From assembly GCF_024347295.1 (NCBI RefSeq), contig NZ_AP025458.1, forward strand, positions 2,232,001-2,296,000: a stretch of DNA of 64,000 bases. Reading direction: 5' to 3'. Shown piece by piece: positions 48,398 to 57,810 of the stretch. The position numbers and the translations under genes are program-made. Each line of letters begins with the position of its first letter. Position 1 is the first letter of the stretch. Under the pieces are notes generated by a model. The model was not told the DNA's origin and searched no databases. It saw only the letters and a list, made by a program, of their open reading frames with translations. This stretch comes from Vibrio artabrorum. Lineage in GTDB: Bacteria; Pseudomonadota; Gammaproteobacteria; Enterobacterales; Vibrionaceae.

Positions 48398-49927
48398 ATG
48401 CAAGATTACCTCTCTAGCGCCAAAGACCAACAAGCCTCTATTTATATTGAAGGCTTGAAATTCAACCCCAACACACGAGTCTTAAGCTGCGACGAGCAGG
48501 TCATCGATTTAGAACCTCGTTCTATTGAATTACTCGAACTGTTTCTGACTAGCGTGGGAGAACCGCTCGCTGCTGAGCACATCATTGAATCTGTATGGCA
48601 AAGTAACTTCATTTCTAAAAATGTTCTGACAAACCGAATCAGTACCTTACGTTCAGTACTTCAAAAAAACCTACCAGATAGCGACGCGACCAAAATACTG
48701 GTGACTTATCCACGCAAGGGTTATTTCCTTAACCCAAGTTCGGTTAGCTTTGCTGCGGCTTCCCCTGGTACCGAAGCGGATGATACCGCCATAGAATCTC
48801 CAACCAGCCAAAAAGGATTGGGCTCCAATCCAGTTAACCCTTGGCTTGTTGTGGTGTCTTTGGTTTTACTGATCAGCACTGCGGTAATGGGTTATATGCT
48901 TTGGCAATCTTCGACTCGTGCTTCTGAAGTCGAACGCGACCAACGATTGATTCCTAAGGTGGAACTTCTCCTGAATCGATTGGATGCCATTGGCGATAAT
49001 TCCAGAAAATACCGAAAAGTCGTAAAAGCATTAATACTTCAACAGCAGATTGAATACGCCTACACCGATCTTGCTAACCAAGATGCGCCAAGCTACTTCC
49101 TTGACCCTATAGATAGCTCTCCCTTCTTTCCGGGCGCAAAGAACATGCGTACCAGTGATTACCTGCTTAACATTCAGCTGAAGGATCAAGAGGTAGATAA
49201 ACGCCTTGTCGCTAAAATAAGCCTGATTTACCCAAACTCAGGGAAGTTGGCGTTTGGTGGGGTTTACTCTATTGATGTTAATAACATCAGCAGCAGCGTT
49301 ATGGAGATCAACCGAGAGTTGGCTAACTACTTTGCTCTGCCTGCACCATTGTCGCCAGACTGGTCAGTCGATAATACCGAAGTCAGCGAATTGCTGAGTG
49401 GAAAAACCATCACGTTTGATGGCATCAAGCTCAACACCATGACGTCTACTCTGATTGCACGACAACTTGCTCTATTTGAAACGGATCAGAAGAAGCTCAT
49501 TGCGTTCACCAATCTTGTTCAAACTCGATTTAAGTTACTGCCAGACGAACTCAAACTTTGGGTCGGTATCATTCATTTCAAACTGAGAGATCTGCAAACC
49601 GCAAAAGAGCTCCTAACCAATACCTCAGGAAACTCTACGATCGAAAATGCGTTGGTTTATATGATGGTTTCTCACATTGCTTATAAGCAAGGCAACATGG
49701 AGAAGTTCCGCCTCAACTACATGGAGTCGCTGGTTGCGTTATTGAGAGTGGTTCCATCCGAAGATCTATTCGCTCGACTATCTAAACCTGAATCTAAATC
49801 GACCTGCCTACAACCTTGGAAGAGCTTAAAGCTAAGCGTTAAAGAGCCTTTAATCATAAAGCAGTGGGAAAAGTTAATGCTTAACTACTGCACCGCTGTC
49901 GGGCAACAGTTCTCAAATGACAAATAA
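48398..49927 (+). CDS. ToxR/CadC-type membrane-bound transcriptional regulator
   Basis: An N-terminal OmpR-type winged helix (~residues 15-112: EGLKFNPNTRVLSC, the RSIELLELFLTSVG helix, the recognition region NVLTNRISTLRSVL, and the wing YPRKGYFL). One transmembrane helix follows a linker (~149-169, WLVVVSLVLLISTAVMGYML), then a ~340-residue periplasmic domain without ToxS-type features that I can name. It should bind DNA from the membrane and sense a periplasmic signal. 509 residues; not ToxR or CadC itself. The next gene downstream, a lipoprotein, is a natural candidate partner or target. Confidence 0.8.
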   Translation: MQDYLSSAKDQQASIYIEGLKFNPNTRVLSCDEQVIDLEPRSIELLELFLTSVGEPLAAEHIIESVWQSNFISKNVLTNRISTLRSVLQKNLPDSDATKILVTYPRKGYFLNPSSVSFAAASPGTEADDTAIESPTSQKGLGSNPVNPWLVVVSLVLLISTAVMGYMLWQSSTRASEVERDQRLIPKVELLLNRLDAIGDNSRKYRKVVKALILQQQIEYAYTDLANQDAPSYFLDPIDSSPFFPGAKNMRTSDYLLNIQLKDQEVDKRLVAKISLIYPNSGKLAFGGVYSIDVNNISSSVMEINRELANYFALPAPLSPDWSVDNTEVSELLSGKTITFDGIKLNTMTSTLIARQLALFETDQKKLIAFTNLVQTRFKLLPDELKLWVGIIHFKLRDLQTAKELLTNTSGNSTIENALVYMMVSHIAYKQGNMEKFRLNYMESLVALLRVVPSEDLFARLSKPESKSTCLQPWKSLKLSVKEPLIIKQWEKLMLNYCTAVGQQFSNDK

Positions 49928-50064
49928 AAACCTTTAAAATAAGCAACTTAAATATAAATTAAGATCTTATGTGACTTCGTTTTTTGCCCTATTAACTCTC
50001 CCAACAATAGCATTCCTAAAAACATCGGGCCCACCAAGGGCTTCCAACTTTAGGAATGTTCAAC

Positions 50065-50973
50065 ATGAAAAAAACAATGACGCTGCTAGCGACCTCTCTC
50101 TTTGCTCTCTATGGTTGTGGTGGCGGAGGCGGCTCTTCTTCTGGTTCTACAGATGGTAATAAAGGTCCAAGCAGTCAGGTTGACTACCCTATTGCGAGCT
50201 CTGCATTTTCCCCTAAACCAGAAACAACATTGGGCTACTCGTTTACCAAAGATGGTCAGACTGAAGGCGTGATGACAATGAACTTCACTCCTTTAAGCGG
50301 TGAACTCATTATTGCAGGGTTACAAGAAGAGGCCGGCAATGAAGCGGTCGTTCAAGTTATCAATGATCTGATCAATTACGGCATCACCGAATTTTATGTT
50401 TCTGAAGACATCATGACGAATGTTGAAGGTACACAAGAAGACGGCAGCATTTATTTTGCAGGCCCTGACCGCGGTCTACATGAAGTCACCAATGCTTACT
50501 TTATTGATAGCCTATTCATCACAACAGTTATGCGCAGCAGTCCACTTTTTCGTTTGAATGGCGCCGATGTGAAAGAAAGTAACCCTAACCTCGATATCAG
50601 TGAAGAAACCACCTCACGACTAATGACTCTAAATGGTGCAGATGTCAAAAATATATTAGACGACTTTGAAGAGCACCTATGGGTGAAAAATTTGCCGATT
50701 GATACTTCATGCCAAGTTACCTGGCAACGAAAAATTGGCGAAACAGGCGTACGTAAGAGTTTCACTATCTCAGAAAAATCAATCGAAGCGGCGAACCTAA
50801 CAGAAAAAAACACCTACTACATTAACTGTGAAGGTATGGATTCGACAGAATTTGGCACATCATCAGAGCGTTGGTTCAACCCTAGCATCGGTTTGATTAA
50901 ACAGATTGAATTGATGTCTGTAGAACAATCTATGATCGAAGAGTCAGCAGCGATACTGACTTCGATTAGCTAG
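50065..50973 (+). CDS. Glycine-rich-linker lipoprotein of unknown function
   Basis: 302 residues from ATG 50065 (AGGAA upstream; ATG 50056 overlaps that site). Signal MKKTMTLLATSLFALYGC ends in a lipobox, followed by a flexible GGGGGSSSGS linker. The mature domain shows no known motif. The heptapeptide LNGADVK occurs twice, 25 residues apart (residues 165-170 and 190-195 for NGADVK), hinting at a small internal duplication. It lies 137 bp downstream of the ToxR-like regulator on the same strand. I do not recognise the family. Confidence 0.7.
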   Translation: MKKTMTLLATSLFALYGCGGGGGSSSGSTDGNKGPSSQVDYPIASSAFSPKPETTLGYSFTKDGQTEGVMTMNFTPLSGELIIAGLQEEAGNEAVVQVINDLINYGITEFYVSEDIMTNVEGTQEDGSIYFAGPDRGLHEVTNAYFIDSLFITTVMRSSPLFRLNGADVKESNPNLDISEETTSRLMTLNGADVKNILDDFEEHLWVKNLPIDTSCQVTWQRKIGETGVRKSFTISEKSIEAANLTEKNTYYINCEGMDSTEFGTSSERWFNPSIGLIKQIELMSVEQSMIEESAAILTSIS

Positions 50974-51028
50974 CCTTGACTTAGATTCACTGAACCTGAG
51001 CGTAACTGCTGACTAGCCACAAGCAATA

Positions 51029-51060
51029 AAAAGGCTTTGGGGAGCACTCCAAAGCCTTTG
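51029..51060. terminator. Hairpin between the lipoprotein gene and treC
   Basis: AAAGGCTTTGG and CCAAAGCCTTT around GGAGCACT. The T-run is better on the leftward (treC) side. Confidence 0.75.
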
Positions 51061-51116
51061 TAGAAGCCTAAATCCTTTAAGGGGAATAGAATTAGGCTTA
51101 TTGAAATGAAACAAGG

Positions 51117-52796
51117 CTAACTTTCAATCAAGAGAATACGAGTCTCGTAAGGACGCAAAACTTGATGATGAGACGTAACAGAACGCTCGCTCACTGGATA
51201 ATTTGACAACAAACTCTTCGCCTTCGTCATCTCAAAACGCTCCGGTAACACGCACTCCGCCTCTTCACCATAATAGTTGTTAATGCACAGCAAGGTTTGC
51301 CCTTCGTTCTCACGTGCATACGCAAAAATGGATGAGTGCTCAGACAGTAGATCTTGATAACTGCCATCCGTAATCACTGGTACTTGTTTACGTAACTCAA
51401 TCAAGCTCTTATAGAAATAGAAAACTGAGTCTTTGTCTTCAAGTGCTTGCTCAGCGTTAATTTCAGAGTAATTATTCGCTACATCAAGCCATGGCTGAGC
51501 TTGTGAGAATCCTGCGTAAGGCTCACTGTTCCATTGCATTGGTGTACGAGAGTTATCACGAGACTTCTGCGCCAAAATCGCCATCATATCTTGATGAGCC
51601 ACACCATCACGGTTGACCATGATGTCGTACATATTGGTACTCTCAACATCACGATACTGGCTAATTTCAGTATAGCCAGGGTTAGTCATGCCAATCTCTT
51701 CACCTTGATAGATATAAGGTGTGCCCTGCATCATGTGGACAGAAGCGGCGAGCATCTTGGCTGATTCAACGCGATATTGCTGATCGTTACCTAAGCGGCT
51801 CACCACTCTTGGTTGGTCGTGGTTACACCAGAATAGTGCACCCCAACCTTTGCCGTTCAATCCCGTTTGCCAGTGGTTAAAGATCGACTTGAGCTGTAAG
51901 AAATCGAATGGCGCATGAGTCCACTTCTCACCATTGGTGTAATCGACCTTAAGGTGGTGGAAGTTAAACACCATCGATAGCTCACTGTTATCAACGTTTG
52001 AGTATTGCTGACAATGTTCCAACGTAGTTGAAGACATCTCACCGACGGTCACGCTGCCGTACTTCTGGAAGACCGCTTCGCTGATCTCTTTCAGGTATTC
52101 GTGCACACGTGGACCATCGGTATAGAAACGACGGCCATCGCCAATATCATCATTAGGGAAGTCTTGCTGCTTCGAAATCAGGTTGATCACGTCCAAGCGG
52201 AAACCATCAACACCCTTCTCGGCCCAAAAGCTGATCACGTCTTTCACTTCTTCGCGCACAACCGGATTCTCCCAGTTGAGATCAGCCTGTTCTTTGGCGA
52301 ATAAATGTAGGAAGTATTGCCCAGTCGCCTCATCTAATTCCCATGCATTACCACCGAACTTAGATTGCCAGTTGGTTGGCGCTTGACCGTCTACGGGATC
52401 TTTCCAGATGTAGTAATCGCGGTACGGGCTGTTTTTGTCGCCCAAAGCAGATTGAAACCATGCATGCTCGGTTGAGGTGTGGTTTACCACGATATCCATC
52501 ACGATACGGATACCACGTTGGTGCGCTTCAGACAGCAATAAGTCGAAGTCTTGCATGGTGCCGAATTGAGGATTAATCGCGTAGTAGTCTGAAATATCGT
52601 AGCCATTATCGATCATGGGTGATGCGTAAACCGGGGTTAGCCAAATCGCATCCACGCTCAAATGTTTGAGGTAATCCAGTTTCGAAATGATCCCTTTGAT
52701 ATCGCCAGTACCCTTACAGCCACTGTCGCAGAAGCTCTTTGGGTAGATTTGATAGATGGTTGCGGTTTTCCACCAGCTTTCATCACGTTCAGTCAT
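51117..52796 (-). CDS. treC: Trehalose-6-phosphate hydrolase
   Basis: Splits trehalose 6-phosphate into glucose and glucose 6-phosphate in the cytoplasm; GH13 alpha-amylase fold. Catalytic regions: MDIVVNHTS, GFRLDVINLI (nucleophile Asp), VGEMSS (acid Glu) and CNHDQPR (third Asp). From ATG 52796 (MTERDESWW, aligning with the E. coli N-terminus) it has 559 residues; in-frame GTG 52811 and ATG 52802 are alternatives. It follows treB by about 130 bp on the same strand. Confidence 0.94.
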   Translation of the reverse strand: MTERDESWWKTATIYQIYPKSFCDSGCKGTGDIKGIISKLDYLKHLSVDAIWLTPVYASPMIDNGYDISDYYAINPQFGTMQDFDLLLSEAHQRGIRIVMDIVVNHTSTEHAWFQSALGDKNSPYRDYYIWKDPVDGQAPTNWQSKFGGNAWELDEATGQYFLHLFAKEQADLNWENPVVREEVKDVISFWAEKGVDGFRLDVINLISKQQDFPNDDIGDGRRFYTDGPRVHEYLKEISEAVFQKYGSVTVGEMSSTTLEHCQQYSNVDNSELSMVFNFHHLKVDYTNGEKWTHAPFDFLQLKSIFNHWQTGLNGKGWGALFWCNHDQPRVVSRLGNDQQYRVESAKMLAASVHMMQGTPYIYQGEEIGMTNPGYTEISQYRDVESTNMYDIMVNRDGVAHQDMMAILAQKSRDNSRTPMQWNSEPYAGFSQAQPWLDVANNYSEINAEQALEDKDSVFYFYKSLIELRKQVPVITDGSYQDLLSEHSSIFAYARENEGQTLLCINNYYGEEAECVLPERFEMTKAKSLLSNYPVSERSVTSHHQVLRPYETRILLIES

Positions 52797-52924
52797 CGCC
52801 ATCTCTAACACTCACTTACCAGAAAATATAAAATAAAAATCACCATGCAAATCATGGTCGAATAGGAGTCATTCCTAAGAGAAGAAGCGATAACTCACTT
52901 TGGAGTCATCGCTTATTAAATGCA

Positions 52925-54349
52925 TTACGCGTTCGCGGTTTCTAACTCACCCTTTGATTGGGCTCGCTTGTAGAAGAACAGAGTTAACGTGATAGGCAGT
53001 ACTATCGCCACCAGCATTGCGACTAGGTAAATCGACCAATATTGAGGTTGGATCGATAGGATGCCCGGCAAGCCGCCAACACCGATACCATTCGCCATCA
53101 CACCTGCGCTGCCACAGATTGCGGCGGCAACAGCACTACCAATCATTGCGCTCAGCATTGGGAATTTGTATTTAAGGTTAATACCGTACATCGCTGGCTC
53201 TGTTACACCTAAGTAGGCTGAGATTGCTGCAGGAACCGAGATATCTCGTTCACCTTCACGCTTACTCAAGATAATGATGCCGACAACCGCTGAAGCTTGT
53301 GCAATGTTTGATAGTGCAATCAAAGGCCAGATTGGTGTGCCACCTAAGTCTTGCATCAATTGAAGATCCACCGCGTTGGTGGTGTGGTGAATCCCCGTAA
53401 TCACCAACGGTGCATATAGGAAACCAAATATCGCAGAACCAATAATCGCAAAGTCGCCGGTCATCGCAGCTTTAGCTGCAAATGCCACACCATCACCAAG
53501 CATACGACCAAATGGACCAATAAAGGCGTGAGCCAAAATCACAGACAAGATAATCGAGACAAATGGCACAACAACCAGATATAGGTAAGAGGGTACGATA
53601 CGCTTGAGGTTCGTCTCAATAAACGCCAAAGCGACCCCCGCTAACATCGCAGGAATGACTTGCGCTTGATAGCCGACTTTCTCAATCACAAACCAGCCAA
53701 AGTCCCACACCTCAGGAACCGACTTACCGATCATGTAAGCGTTCATCAATTGCGGGGAAACTAAGGTTATACCGAGCGTGATACCCAAGATCGGGGTTCC
53801 ACCGAGTTTCTTAACCGTTGACCAACACACGCCAACCGGTAGGAAAAAGAAAATCGCTTCGCCAATCAGCCACAAGAAAGAGTGAACGGTTGCCCAAAAT
53901 TGGCTAATTTCAACCAAGGTTTTTCCGTCGAACATGCGAATGTCACCAATCACATTACGGAAACCGAGAATCAAACCACCGGTAATAATGGCTGGTAGCA
54001 GTGGTACAAAAATTTCGGCTAAATGAGAGATGCCGCGTTCAAGGACGTTCATATTCTGACGAGCCGCCAGTTTCGCCTCATCTTTTGATGATGCCTCTTT
54101 GCCAGTTTGCTCAATCAGAAGTGCGTATACCTCATCAACCTCGGTGCCAATAACCACTTGGAATTGACCTGCATTCGTAAAACAGCCTTTTACTAACTTA
54201 AGCTTCTCTAATTCTACTTTGCTCGCTTGTTCTGTATCGTTCAATACAAAACGCAATCGAGTCAGACAATGGCTGACACTCGCAATGTTCTCTTTGCCGC
54301 CGACTAACTCGATAAGACGCGCGACGTCTTGCTTCGCTATCTTACTCAT
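52925..54349 (-). CDS. treB: PTS trehalose-specific EIIBC component
   Basis: Imports trehalose with phosphorylation to trehalose 6-phosphate. The IIB domain is at the N-terminus with the phosphorylated cysteine in SHCLTRLRF; the IIC domain follows (~residues 105-470) with many helices and the ITGIHHTTNAVD and GVTEPAMYGIN signatures. No IIA domain is present, so it should use the glucose IIA protein (Crr). Start ATG 54349 follows GGTGGGAT. 474 residues. Two TreR operators lie upstream. Confidence 0.95.
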   Translation of the reverse strand: MSKIAKQDVARLIELVGGKENIASVSHCLTRLRFVLNDTEQASKVELEKLKLVKGCFTNAGQFQVVIGTEVDEVYALLIEQTGKEASSKDEAKLAARQNMNVLERGISHLAEIFVPLLPAIITGGLILGFRNVIGDIRMFDGKTLVEISQFWATVHSFLWLIGEAIFFFLPVGVCWSTVKKLGGTPILGITLGITLVSPQLMNAYMIGKSVPEVWDFGWFVIEKVGYQAQVIPAMLAGVALAFIETNLKRIVPSYLYLVVVPFVSIILSVILAHAFIGPFGRMLGDGVAFAAKAAMTGDFAIIGSAIFGFLYAPLVITGIHHTTNAVDLQLMQDLGGTPIWPLIALSNIAQASAVVGIIILSKREGERDISVPAAISAYLGVTEPAMYGINLKYKFPMLSAMIGSAVAAAICGSAGVMANGIGVGGLPGILSIQPQYWSIYLVAMLVAIVLPITLTLFFYKRAQSKGELETANA

Positions 54350-54420
54350 ACTATCCCACCCAGGTTTCATTCAATTACTCATCTAAACCGTAAAGCAATA
54401 ACCACTCAGACTTAGATTTA

Positions 54421-54434
54421 TGGGAACATTCCCA
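54421..54434. promoter_or_regulatory. TreR operator 1 (proximal to treB)
   Basis: TGGGAACATTCCCA, a palindrome of the LacI-family TreR type. A leftward -10 TATAAT lies at 54444-54449, so this operator covers the likely start point. Confidence 0.75.
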
Positions 54435-54476
54435 ATTACGGTAATTATAATGCCAAGATGGATAATGAATTAAAAT

Positions 54477-54490
54477 GGGAACAGTCCCAT
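54477..54490. promoter_or_regulatory. TreR operator 2 (upstream)
   Basis: TGGGAACAGTCCCA, same motif with one base off perfect symmetry, centred 56 bases from operator 1, on the other side of the -35 region. Confidence 0.7.
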
Positions 54491-54553
54491 TAATTGAAAG
54501 CGATCACATTATATTTTTAATCTAGGCGGTTAAATTGCGCTTAATTGAATGGA

Positions 54554-55498
54554 TTATTGAATCGGAGATTGTGTGTGATGAGAGATTTCTGCGTTACCTA
54601 AAAGTTGAGAGATCAACAGGTTAGCGGCTAATTTCCCCGCAGACTGATAGCCAGGATCAATGCTAAATACTCGCGGGAACAAAAAAGAGAGAAGATCATT
54701 ACCACCGACACCGGTAACCACGACATCTTCACGTTGTCGTTCTTGTAAACGTTTAATGACGCCAAGCGCGAGCGTGTCGCTAGCACAAACGATCGCTTGA
54801 GTCGCGGGAGTTAGCACTTCATCCACCAACTGATAAGCGCTTTCATGGTGAAGTTGGCCTGTACGATAGTTTGCCATCACGCCCGTATCTTCACACCACT
54901 CAAGATAAGCCCTAAGGCGCAATTCACCCGTTGATTTATCGCTGGGATCAACACCAATGAAACTAACCTCAGAGATCCCCTGCTCTGACAAATGGGTCAA
55001 CGCACTATTGATCACCTGCTGGTTATCATAGTTAATCGACGTTACATTCTCAGTATCTAGGGCTATCACCACAGCTTTGTGTTCCCAAGCTTCAATTGCC
55101 GGAATATCACAGTCAGTAAAACCAAACACGATAATCCCATCCACATTACGACGCTTGAGAACCTGTAGGTGCTCATTGGCTTTTTCTCTATCGAGTTGGC
55201 TTTCCATGATCAAGACATCGTAATCCGCTCGATACAGCTCAGCCAGCATTGTACTTACCGCTTTATTTTCTGAGGGCGAGTCCAAACGAGAAATGATGAC
55301 ACCGATAACTTTTTGACTGCCACCACGCATCGACTGCGCAGACTTAGAAGGCGTGTACCCTGACTCTTGAATGACTCTTTCTACCCTTTCGCGGGTTTCA
55401 GCTTTCACTTTTGGATCGTTGGTCAAAACGCGTGATACCGTTGATTTACCAACACCGGACAGCTTAGCAATATCGAGGATAGTGAGTTTTTTGCTCAT
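54554..55498 (-). CDS. treR: Trehalose operon repressor TreR
   Basis: LacI-family repressor, 314 residues. The N-terminal helix-turn-helix and hinge (KLTILDIAKLSGVGKSTVSRV; TPSKSAQSMRGGSQKVIGVI) are typical; the sugar-binding domain resembles E. coli TreR, which binds trehalose 6-phosphate (GVDPSDKSTGELR; VTGVGGNDLLSFLFP). It is upstream of treB on the same strand, with the operators between. Confidence 0.93.
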   Translation of the reverse strand: MSKKLTILDIAKLSGVGKSTVSRVLTNDPKVKAETRERVERVIQESGYTPSKSAQSMRGGSQKVIGVIISRLDSPSENKAVSTMLAELYRADYDVLIMESQLDREKANEHLQVLKRRNVDGIIVFGFTDCDIPAIEAWEHKAVVIALDTENVTSINYDNQQVINSALTHLSEQGISEVSFIGVDPSDKSTGELRLRAYLEWCEDTGVMANYRTGQLHHESAYQLVDEVLTPATQAIVCASDTLALGVIKRLQERQREDVVVTGVGGNDLLSFLFPRVFSIDPGYQSAGKLAANLLISQLLGNAEISHHTQSPIQ

Positions 55499-55528
55499 AA
55501 AAGTCTAATGTTAAAGGAAAGAGAAGAA

Positions 55529-55552
55529 AAAGTGAGGGCAATCCCTCACTTA
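55529..55552 (-). terminator. Terminator of the MliC-like lipoprotein gene
   Basis: AAGTGAGGG-CAAT-CCCTCACTT, followed leftward by TTTTTC. Confidence 0.8.
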
Positions 55553-55584
55553 ACTGTTTGTAAATCTTAGAAGTTAACTATGAC

Positions 55585-55920
55585 TTACTTTCGACAATTT
55601 TTATAGACGACACGACCAAGTTCTAGACGTGCGTTGTCACCTTTAGTGCGTAAAGTGACACTATTGATCAGTTCAGAGGTGCCATCATCTAAGATGTACT
55701 TCGTTCCTGAACCTGCCGTTATTTGAGTGAGACGATATTCATTCTCAGGCAAACGTAATACCGCTTTTTCATTACCAAGGTAAGCGACCTTAAATGAAGC
55801 GTCAGACTCACATTGATAAGTCACGAATTGATCGTCCGATACTGCACCATCAGGCGCTGCGGATTTAGAACACCCGAATAACGCTACCGTACATAGAGAT
55901 GCTATCAACAATGCTTTCAT
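55585..55920 (-). CDS. MliC-family lipoprotein (C-type lysozyme inhibitor)
   Basis: 111 residues; lipobox LFGC (Cys17). The mature region has the MliC pattern: VTYQCESDASFKVAYL, a YRLTQITAGSGTKYILDDG loop (the conserved Ser-x-Gly inhibitory loop region), ARLELG and a final cysteine pairing with the first. It would sit in the outer membrane and block host lysozyme. Divergence from classic MliC leaves some doubt. Confidence 0.75.
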   Translation of the reverse strand: MKALLIASLCTVALFGCSKSAAPDGAVSDDQFVTYQCESDASFKVAYLGNEKAVLRLPENEYRLTQITAGSGTKYILDDGTSELINSVTLRTKGDNARLELGRVVYKNCRK

Positions 55921-55983
55921 ACTGCGTTCCTCATCTTTATATAGTGAACAACACTTATATCTAAGTGAAAGAGACTTAGTGCC

Positions 55984-56568
55984 TTAACCTTTTAAGAATG
56001 CTGGTACATCTTTAATACTGTCAAGCACAACACTTGCAAGTGCCTCACCCTTTTCAGTTATTGGCTTACCGGTTCTTACCAGTACTTTTGTGCCAACACC
56101 TGCCGCTTCTGCAGCCATCATGTCTTCCGCTTTATCGCCGATCATGACCGAGTTAGCCATATCAATCTTCAGAAAGTCACGAGCAGAAATGAACATGCCT
56201 GGCTTTGGCTTACGACATTCACAATCTTGCTTGTAGTCACCAATACCGTGTTCAGCGTGATGCGGGCAGTAATAGATGCCATCAAGCTCAACGCCGTTAT
56301 CGACAAAGTTCCAATCCATCCACTGCGTCAAAGAAAGAAAACGGTCTTCACTAAACATGCCGCGAGCAATACCAGATTGGTTGGTCACTAGCACCAATAA
56401 ATAACCCATATCTTTAAACGCTTTCGCCGCTTCAAACACACCATCGATGTATTCAAAGTCATGCTCATCATGTACGTAGCCGTGGTCGACGTTAATCACA
56501 CCATCACGATCTAAAAAAACAGCAGGTTTAGACAAAATTTTGTTCTCTATCAACTCTCTATTAATCAT
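55984..56568 (-). CDS. gmhB: D-glycero-beta-D-manno-heptose 1,7-bisphosphate 7-phosphatase
   Basis: Removes the 7-phosphate in ADP-heptose synthesis for LPS core. HAD-family motif [10 protein letters not shown], motif II VTNQSG, the zinc-loop cysteines and histidine in [10 protein letters not shown] and [10 protein letters not shown], motif [11 protein letters not shown]. 194 residues. It is divergent from metN, as in E. coli. Confidence 0.94.
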   Translation of the reverse strand: MINRELIENKILSKPAVFLDRDGVINVDHGYVHDEHDFEYIDGVFEAAKAFKDMGYLLVLVTNQSGIARGMFSEDRFLSLTQWMDWNFVDNGVELDGIYYCPHHAEHGIGDYKQDCECRKPKPGMFISARDFLKIDMANSVMIGDKAEDMMAAEAAGVGTKVLVRTGKPITEKGEALASVVLDSIKDVPAFLKG

Positions 56569-56653
56569 TAATTATTACACGCTTTATTTGCTTCATCACT
56601 ATCTATTTAGTTTTGCGTTCGTTAACGATTTGTTTCAAGCTTAACCATACAAT

Positions 56654-56677
56654 CGACGTTTAGCCGTCTAGACGTAA
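56654..56677. promoter_or_regulatory. MetJ operator: three tandem met boxes
   Basis: CGACGTTT-AGCCGTCT-AGACGTAA match the 8-base AGACGTCT unit at 6, 7 and 6 positions, in direct tandem, ~100 bp upstream of metN. Confidence 0.7.
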
Positions 56678-56775
56678 AAATATCTATTGACTTAGATCAT
56701 AGAACACCATAGCATCGTCTGTAAATCGAGCGAGCTATCGACATATTATTCTGTTTCACCTGCACGAGTTTTTCT

Positions 56776-57810
56776 ATGATTAAAGTGAATCAAGTCAACA
56801 AGGTTTTTTATCAAGGTACTAAAGAAATCAATGCCTTAATAGATATCAACCTTCATATACCTCAAGGTCAAATCTTTGGAGTCATCGGCTCTTCAGGTGC
56901 TGGGAAAAGCACCCTGATCCGTTGTGTCAACATGTTGGAAGCTCCGACTTCCGGTGAAGTGATTGTTGACGGTATCGACCTGACAAAACTCAGTAAATCA
57001 GAACTTAGCGAAGCACGCCGTAACATCGGCATGATATTCCAGCACTTCAACCTGCTCTCTTCCCGTACTGTCTTTAATAATATAGCACTGCCCTTAGAGC
57101 TTGCTGGTAAAGATAAAGCGGTTATTGAAACAAAAGTAAGCGAGTTACTTGCACTGGTTGGCCTTGCTGATAAGCGTGATACTTATCCTTCAAACCTAAG
57201 TGGTGGTCAAAAACAGCGTGTGGCGATTGCGCGTGCACTCGCGTCAGACCCAAAAGTACTGCTATGTGATGAAGCAACGAGCGCATTGGATCCAGCAACA
57301 ACTCAATCAATTCTTGAGCTGCTGCGTGAAATCAACCGTAAGTTAAATATCACTATCCTACTGATTACTCACGAGATGGATGTGGTTAAAAGCATTTGTC
57401 ATCAAGTCGCGATCATTGGTGGTGGTGAGCTGGTCGAAAAAGGGACTGTGGGTGAAATATTTGCACACCCTAAAACGGAACTCGCTCATCAATTCATTCG
57501 CTCAACACTGGACTTGACGATTCCTGAAGACTACCAAGCGCGTTTACAACAAACTCGCGTCAACAGCAGCTACCCACTGGTACGCCTTGAGTTTACAGGT
57601 GCGACGGTTGATGCTCCGCTGATGACGCAAATTGCTCGTAAATTCAACATCGATGTCAGCATCCTAAGCTCTGACCTTGATTACGCCGGCGGTGTGAAGT
57701 TTGGCATGATGGTCGCAGAACTGTTCGGAAATGAAGCCGATGATAATGCTGCAATCCAATTCCTACGCGATAACAATGTAAAAGTAGAGGTGCTTGGTTA
57801 TGTCCTTTAG
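56776..57810 (+). CDS. metN: Methionine ABC transporter ATP-binding protein
   Basis: ATPase of the methionine importer. Walker [10 protein letters not shown] at residues 38-46, Q-loop IFQHFNLL, signature [15 protein letters not shown] (~140), Walker [14 protein letters not shown]-loop LLITHEMDV. The C-terminal ~90 residues form the NIL/ACT-like regulatory domain ([15 protein letters not shown]) that binds methionine for feedback inhibition. 344 residues. It heads metNIQ under MetJ boxes. Confidence 0.96.
   Translation: MIKVNQVNKVFYQGTKEINALIDINLHIPQGQIFGVIGSSGAGKSTLIRCVNMLEAPTSGEVIVDGIDLTKLSKSELSEARRNIGMIFQHFNLLSSRTVFNNIALPLELAGKDKAVIETKVSELLALVGLADKRDTYPSNLSGGQKQRVAIARALASDPKVLLCDEATSALDPATTQSILELLREINRKLNITILLITHEMDVVKSICHQVAIIGGGELVEKGTVGEIFAHPKTELAHQFIRSTLDLTIPEDYQARLQQTRVNSSYPLVRLEFTGATVDAPLMTQIARKFNIDVSILSSDLDYAGGVKFGMMVAELFGNEADDNAAIQFLRDNNVKVEVLGYVL

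Noticed and set aside
56569..56775. SAM riboswitch before metN
   Set aside because: No long structured leader; tandem met boxes explain the control.
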